The notes below the pieces were generated by a model that was given only the letters and a program-made list of their open reading frames with translations, was not told where the DNA came from and did not search any database. Shown here one piece after another: positions 60,102 through 64,000 of a stretch of DNA of 64,000 nt. The position numbers and the translations under genes are program-made. Within the stretch, counting starts at the first letter, position 1. Each line of letters begins with the position of its first letter. Source of the DNA: CADCTQ01 sp963844325 (GTDB lineage Bacteria; Bacteroidota; Bacteroidia; Cytophagales; 172606-1). Location: the NCBI GenBank assembly GCA_963844325.1, contig CAWJNV010000002.1, forward strand, positions 5,828,001-5,892,000, read 5' to 3'.

Positions 60102-60758
60102 ATGTACCGCAGAGAAGCACTTTTGAGAGTGGCCGCCCTGATGGGCAGTTCACTGTCGGCTCCCACCCTGGCCGCCCTCATGACGGCCTGCGACAAAAAG
60201 GCTGACAACAAGCAGGGAGATCAGGAGCAGGCAGCCCAGGCCAAATTCAGCCCCGACACGGAGCGGCTGGTGGACGAGGCGGCCGAAACCATCCTGCCCG
60301 CCACGTCCACTCCGGGTGCCAAGGCTGCCGGTGTAGGCCCCTGGATCGTGATGATGATGAATGAGTGCTACCCCACCCGCGACCGCGCCCACTTCATCGC
60401 CGGCATCAACAGCCTCGACCCGTCCGCCGAGACCGCCTACAAAAAATCCTTTCTCGAGTGCAGCCCCGCCGAACGCACCGAGGTGCTCAAAAAGGTGGAA
60501 ACCGAAGCGGTGGCCCTGCGCGAACAACAGAAGAAGGAAGCCGAAGCCCGCAAAAAGAAAGACCCCAACTACTATGAGGCCAACGATTTTACGGACCGGC
60601 CCCTGGCGCACTACTTCCTCACCCTCAAGGAACTGACCATGCTAGGGTACTTCACCTCCGAACCCGGCTCCACGCAGGCCCTCGAATACGTGCCCGTGCC
60701 CGGCCGCTACGAAGGCTGCATCGACATGAAACCCGGCCAGAAAGCCTGGGGCGCGTAA
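60102..60758 (+). CDS. Gluconate 2-dehydrogenase subunit 3 family protein
   Basis: A 218-residue small subunit. N-terminus MYRREALLRVAALMGSSLSA has the twin-arginine and a hydrophobic core, and LMTACDKK gives a lipobox-like cysteine, so a Tat lipoprotein is likely. The family pattern SPDTERLVDEAAETILPATS and FLTLKELTMLGYFTSEPGST is present, ending VPVPGRYEGCIDMKPGQKAW. It lies 48 bp before the GMC gene, same strand. Compared with the pair at 1188-3675, gene order is reversed. Confidence 0.92.
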   Translation: MYRREALLRVAALMGSSLSAPTLAALMTACDKKADNKQGDQEQAAQAKFSPDTERLVDEAAETILPATSTPGAKAAGVGPWIVMMMNECYPTRDRAHFIAGINSLDPSAETAYKKSFLECSPAERTEVLKKVETEAVALREQQKKEAEARKKKDPNYYEANDFTDRPLAHYFLTLKELTMLGYFTSEPGSTQALEYVPVPGRYEGCIDMKPGQKAWGA

Positions 60759-60806
60759 CCTCCTTTTTTTGCATTCCTCCTTTCCACTTCAGCAGAACTG
60801 CATCTC

Positions 60807-62519
60807 ATGAATCTTAATATAAAAGCCAAAGACCAGAACACGTACGACGCCATTGTAGTAGGCTCGGGCGTCAGCGGGGGCTGGGCCGCCAAAGAACTGA
60901 CCGAAAAAGGCCTCAAAGTGCTCATGCTCGAACGGGGCAACCAACTCGAACACATCACCGGCTACGTAACGGCCACCAAAGACAACTGGGACTTCAAGCA
61001 CCGCGGCCGCCACACGATGGAAGAAAAAGCCTCCCACCCCTTCCTCACCCGCGACTATCCCTACAGCGAATACAACGCCTCGTACTGGTTCAACGACGCC
61101 GACGCGATGTACGAGGAGCAAAAACGCTTCGACTGGTACCGCCCCAACATCGTGGGCGGCAAATCCATCATGTGGGGCCGGCAGTCGTACCGCCTCAGTG
61201 ACCTGGACTTTGAAGCCAACAAGCGCGACGGCATTGCCATCGACTGGCCCATCCGCTACAAGGACATCGCCCCCTGGTACGACTACGTGGAAACCTACGC
61301 CGGTATCAGCGGCGAAAAGCTGGGTCTTTCGCAGTTGCCCGACGGCAAGTTCCTGCCGCCCATGGAATTCAACTGCGTGGAAAAGGAAGTCCGCAAGCGC
61401 ATGGAGGCCAAATTCAAGGGCCGGCACATGACCATGGGCCGGGTAGCCAACCTCTCGCAGGCCGCCGCCGTCCACACGCAGCACGGCCGGGCTTCCTGCC
61501 AGTACCGCAACCTGTGCAGCCGCGGCTGCCCCTACGGCGCCTACTTCAGCACGCAGGCTTCTACGCTGCCCGCCGCCGTCAAGACGGGCAACCTCACCCT
61601 GCGGCCCAACTCCATCGTGGCCTCGGTGGTGTACGACGAGAAGAAGGGACTGGCCTCCGGCGTCAAGGTCATCGACTCCAAAACCAAAGCCGAAACCGAG
61701 TACTTCGCCAAGATCATTTTCCTCAACGGCTCTACGCTGGGCACCACCCAGGTAATGCTCAACTCCACGTCCAACCGCTTCCCCAACGGGCTGGGCAACG
61801 ACAGCGGGCAACTGGGCCGCAACCTGATGGACCACCACTTCCGCATCGGCGCCTCCGGCGAATGGGACGGCTTCGACGACAAGTACTTCTACGGCCGCCG
61901 CGCCAACGGCATCTACATCCCGCGCTACCGCAACGTAGGCAACGACAAACGCGAATACACCCGGGGCTTCGGCTACCAGGGCGGGGCGAGCCGCCAGGGC
62001 TGGCAGCGCGGCGTGGCCGAACTGGGCGTGGGCGCCGACTTCAAAGACGCCCTCTCCAAGCCCGGCCCGTGGACGTTCGGCATGACGGCCTTCGGGGAAT
62101 GCCTGCCCTACGAGGAAAACCAGGTGACCCTCAACCGCGACAAGAAGGACGCCTGGGGCCTGCCCACGGTTACTTTCAACGCCGAGTTCAAGGAGAACGA
62201 GAAGAAGATGCGCGTGGACATGATGAACGACGCGGCCGAAATGCTCGAAGCCGGTGGCTGCAAAAACGTGAAGACGTACGACAACGGCTCCTGGCCCGGC
62301 ATGGCGATCCACGAAATGGGCACGGCCCGCATGGGCAGCGACCCCAAAACGTCGGTGATCAACAAGTTCAACCAGGTGCACGGCTGCGAAAACGTGTTCG
62401 TGACCGACGGCGCCGCCATGACGTCGGCCTCGTGCGTAAACCCGTCGCTGACCTACATGGCCCTCACGGCCCGCGCCGCCGACCACGCCGTCAAGGAACT
62501 CAACAAGTTCAACATCTGA
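60807..62519 (+). CDS. GMC family FAD-dependent oxidoreductase
   Basis: A 570-residue dehydrogenase, partner of the subunit-3 gene upstream. FAD fold IVVGSGVSGGWAAKELTEKG, LMLERGNQ; cysteine cluster ASCQYRNLCSRGCPYGAYFS; C-terminal active-site region HEMGTARMGSDPKTSV, CENVFVTDGAAMTSASCVNP, SLTYMALTARAADHAV. Substrates of such proteins in Bacteroidota are mostly sugars or polyols such as 2-keto sugars, but nothing here fixes it. A family C hairpin starts 9 bp after the stop. Confidence 0.94.
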   Translation: MNLNIKAKDQNTYDAIVVGSGVSGGWAAKELTEKGLKVLMLERGNQLEHITGYVTATKDNWDFKHRGRHTMEEKASHPFLTRDYPYSEYNASYWFNDADAMYEEQKRFDWYRPNIVGGKSIMWGRQSYRLSDLDFEANKRDGIAIDWPIRYKDIAPWYDYVETYAGISGEKLGLSQLPDGKFLPPMEFNCVEKEVRKRMEAKFKGRHMTMGRVANLSQAAAVHTQHGRASCQYRNLCSRGCPYGAYFSTQASTLPAAVKTGNLTLRPNSIVASVVYDEKKGLASGVKVIDSKTKAETEYFAKIIFLNGSTLGTTQVMLNSTSNRFPNGLGNDSGQLGRNLMDHHFRIGASGEWDGFDDKYFYGRRANGIYIPRYRNVGNDKREYTRGFGYQGGASRQGWQRGVAELGVGADFKDALSKPGPWTFGMTAFGECLPYEENQVTLNRDKKDAWGLPTVTFNAEFKENEKKMRVDMMNDAAEMLEAGGCKNVKTYDNGSWPGMAIHEMGTARMGSDPKTSVINKFNQVHGCENVFVTDGAAMTSASCVNPSLTYMALTARAADHAVKELNKFNI

Positions 62520-62527
62520 GGGGAATG

Positions 62528-62676
62528 GTACACTGATTTATTATGATGCTTATGATGATTATGATTAAATGAATGCATGACTTAACTCGGTAATTGATCG
62601 GTGCAGCCACCCAATCATGTAGTCCTGCAATCATGTAATCATAACAAATCATAATCATCATCACAGATCAGTGTAC
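62528..62676. repeat. Family C hairpin, copy 3
   Basis: GTACACTGAT at 62528-62537 and ATCAGTGTAC at 62667-62676; inner arms TTATTATGATGCTTATGATG and AATCATAATCATCATCAC. Longer than the other copies owing to an extra TCATGTAATCAT-type inner part. Confidence 0.92.
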
Positions 62677-62683
62677 CATTTCC

Positions 62684-62691
62684 TACCTTTG
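62684..62691 (+). promoter_or_regulatory. -7 box immediately before the ArsR-type gene
   Basis: TACCTTTG followed by CCGC and the ATG; an exact TAnnTTTG match and a probable leaderless mRNA. Confidence 0.5.
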
Positions 62692-62695
62692 CCGC

Positions 62696-62968
62696 ATGGA
62701 AAATAAATTCGTCGAAAAGGCTTCCAACGCCGTGGCCGACAAGTACCGCCTGGCCATCCTGCTCGAAATCGCCCGCAAAGGCAGCGTGTCGCCCTCCGAA
62801 GTGCAGGAACTCACCGGCCTGTCGCAGCCCTGCGTGTCGCACCACGTCAAAATCCTCACCGAAAGCGACCTGATCCTCTCCCAGAAGGAAGGCCGCAGCG
62901 TTAACCTGCGCATCAACAAGGAAAAAATGGGCCAACTCTCCCTTTTTTTTACCCAACTCTCCGAATGA
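62696..62968 (+). CDS. ArsR-type winged-helix regulator
   Basis: A 90-residue DNA-binding protein: VADKYRLAILLEIARKGSVS, PSEVQELTGLSQPCVSHHVK as recognition helix, and the wing LILSQKEGRSVNLRINKEKM. Only one cysteine (in the recognition helix) and no metal-binding pair, so a redox or small-molecule cue is more likely than metal. It is 81 bp before an Old Yellow Enzyme gene on the same strand and probably regulates it. Confidence 0.9.
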   Translation: MENKFVEKASNAVADKYRLAILLEIARKGSVSPSEVQELTGLSQPCVSHHVKILTESDLILSQKEGRSVNLRINKEKMGQLSLFFTQLSE

Positions 62969-63049
62969 AAATTTTTTATATAAATACATTTAAATTTTTA
63001 AATATTTGGATTAGTTTTGCCCAGGCAATAAACCCAAATCATTACCGGT

Positions 63050-64000
63050 ATGACTGACAAGCTATTTTCCGACTTTCAACTGGGCCCCTTCCGCCTCTCC
63101 AGCAGGATCGTGATGGCTCCCATGACCCGGAGCCGGGCCGATGGCAACCTGCCCAACGCCCTCATGGCAACCTACTACGGCCAGCGGTCCACGGCCGGCC
63201 TGATCGTTACGGAAGGCACGGCTCCTTCGCCCAACGCCCTGGGGTATTCCCGCATTCCGGGCCTATTCACCGCCGGGCAGGTGGCCGGCTGGCGGGGCGT
63301 TACGGAGGCCGTGCACGCCCGGGGCAGCCGGATTTTCGTGCAACTGATGCACACGGGCCGCATCGGGCACCCCCTCAACCTGCCGGCCGGGACCCGGTTG
63401 GTGGCTCCCTCGGCCGTGGCGGCGGACGGGCAAATCTGGACGGACCAGGAAGGACTCAAGCCGCACCCGGTACCGGAGGCGTTGACGGCTGAGGAAGTGC
63501 AAGCGACGATCGGCGAGTTTGTGGCGGCGGCCCGGCTGGCGGTTGAAGCGGGTTTTGATGGGGTGGAACTGCACGGGGCCAACGGCTACCTGATCGAGCA
63601 GTTCCTCAACCCGGCCTCCAACCAGCGCACCGATGCGTACGGGGGAAGCGTCGAGAACCGGGGCCGGTTTGTGCTCGAAACGGCGGCGCAAGTGGCCGCG
63701 GCCATCGGCAAGGAACGGGTGGGCGTGCGGCTGTCGCCCTACGGGGTGTACAACGACCAGCCGCTGTACGAATCCATTGACGAAACCTATGCCTACCTGG
63801 CGCGGGAACTGAACCAGTTGGGCGTTGCGTACCTGCACCTGATGAACGGCGGCGTCCCCGAATCCCAGGCCGCCACCCGGAACCTGTACGCAACCATCCG
63901 TGAAGCCTTTCCCGGGCCGATCATCCTGTGCGGCGACTACGACCGCACCCGCGCCGAAGCGGAACTGCAAAGCGGCCTGGCTGACCTGATCGCCTTCGGC
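63050..64000 (+). CDS. Old Yellow Enzyme-type alkene reductase, 3' end outside window
   Basis: FMN-dependent NAD(P)H:alkene reductase (NemA-like); 317 codons are present of an expected 355-365, and the frame is open at the window end. N-terminus MTDKLFSDFQLGPFRLSSRI, VMAPMTRSRA; substrate-binding ELHGANGYLIEQFLNPASNQ with RTDAYGGSVENRGRFVLE; VGVRLSPYG; LILCGDY-like GPIILCGDYDRTRAEAEL. Likely role is detoxification of reactive alkenes or nitro compounds under control of the ArsR-type gene. Confidence 0.95.
   Translation, partial: MTDKLFSDFQLGPFRLSSRIVMAPMTRSRADGNLPNALMATYYGQRSTAGLIVTEGTAPSPNALGYSRIPGLFTAGQVAGWRGVTEAVHARGSRIFVQLMHTGRIGHPLNLPAGTRLVAPSAVAADGQIWTDQEGLKPHPVPEALTAEEVQATIGEFVAAARLAVEAGFDGVELHGANGYLIEQFLNPASNQRTDAYGGSVENRGRFVLETAAQVAAAIGKERVGVRLSPYGVYNDQPLYESIDETYAYLARELNQLGVAYLHLMNGGVPESQAATRNLYATIREAFPGPIILCGDYDRTRAEAELQSGLADLIAFG

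Overview
The window is 64 kb of a GC-rich Bacteroidota chromosome, most likely from the order Cytophagales. The evidence is a SusC/SusD pair, outer-membrane beta-barrel TonB-dependent receptors with carboxypeptidase-like N-termini, LytS/LytTR pairs, 'HEIGH' M57 lipoproteins, Tat-type gluconate-dehydrogenase-subunit-3/GMC oxidoreductase pairs, and promoters of the Bacteroidota TTG-N19-TAnnTTTG type. Genus cannot be decided from the sequence. No rRNA, tRNA or CRISPR array was seen.

Layout. 0.4-3.7 kb: ECF sigma factor and a GMC oxidoreductase/subunit-3 pair. 3.9-10.7 kb: a TetR regulator and a three-gene type-1-like export operon (ABC-HlyD-TolC) whose ABC ATPase looks catalytically degenerate; the TetR promoter and the operon/isocitrate dehydrogenase promoter region share one 13-bp palindrome. 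10.9-15.7 kb: isocitrate dehydrogenase, a RibD-like reductase, a DUF6671 protein, an NtrC-like regulator with an altered GAFTGA loop. 16.1-19.3 kb: three tandem M57 lipoprotein protease genes. 19.5-29 kb: metal P-type ATPase, methionine aminopeptidase, a TonB-type receptor, a NarL-type two-component system. 29-38.9 kb: PAS-LuxR regulator, RF3, sensor kinases, LytS/LytTR, rRNA methyltransferase. 39.2-48.7 kb: SusC/SusD, MOSC, HipA-like kinase/DUF3037, second LytS/LytTR. 49-56.9 kb: second receptor, YceI, truncated haem protein, ISAs1-like IS, and a cholesterol-dependent-cytolysin-like protein fused to a LamG-like domain. 57-64 kb: ChrB-AraC fusion, Na+/H+ antiporter, second subunit-3/GMC pair, ArsR-type regulator and an Old Yellow Enzyme cut by the window end.

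The most striking feature outside genes is the intergenic DNA. Nearly every gap carries a long hairpin or palindromic repeat: (A) a 22-bp perfect palindrome, usually in pairs about 100 bp apart, with symmetrical substitutions; (B) GC-rich inverted repeats flanked by tandem 'CGCATCGCGG' units, one of which is split by the IS; (C) hairpins ending in GTACACTGAT that sit directly after stop codons; and (D) hairpins whose arms are degenerate 7-8-bp tandem repeats, each locus with its own 'vocabulary', similar in style to STRR sequences of filamentous cyanobacteria.

The best candidate for new biology is the CDC-like/LamG protein at 54969-56990; the repeat families and the TetR/degenerate-ABC export locus come next. 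All functional statements rest on reading motifs by eye; no database search was possible.
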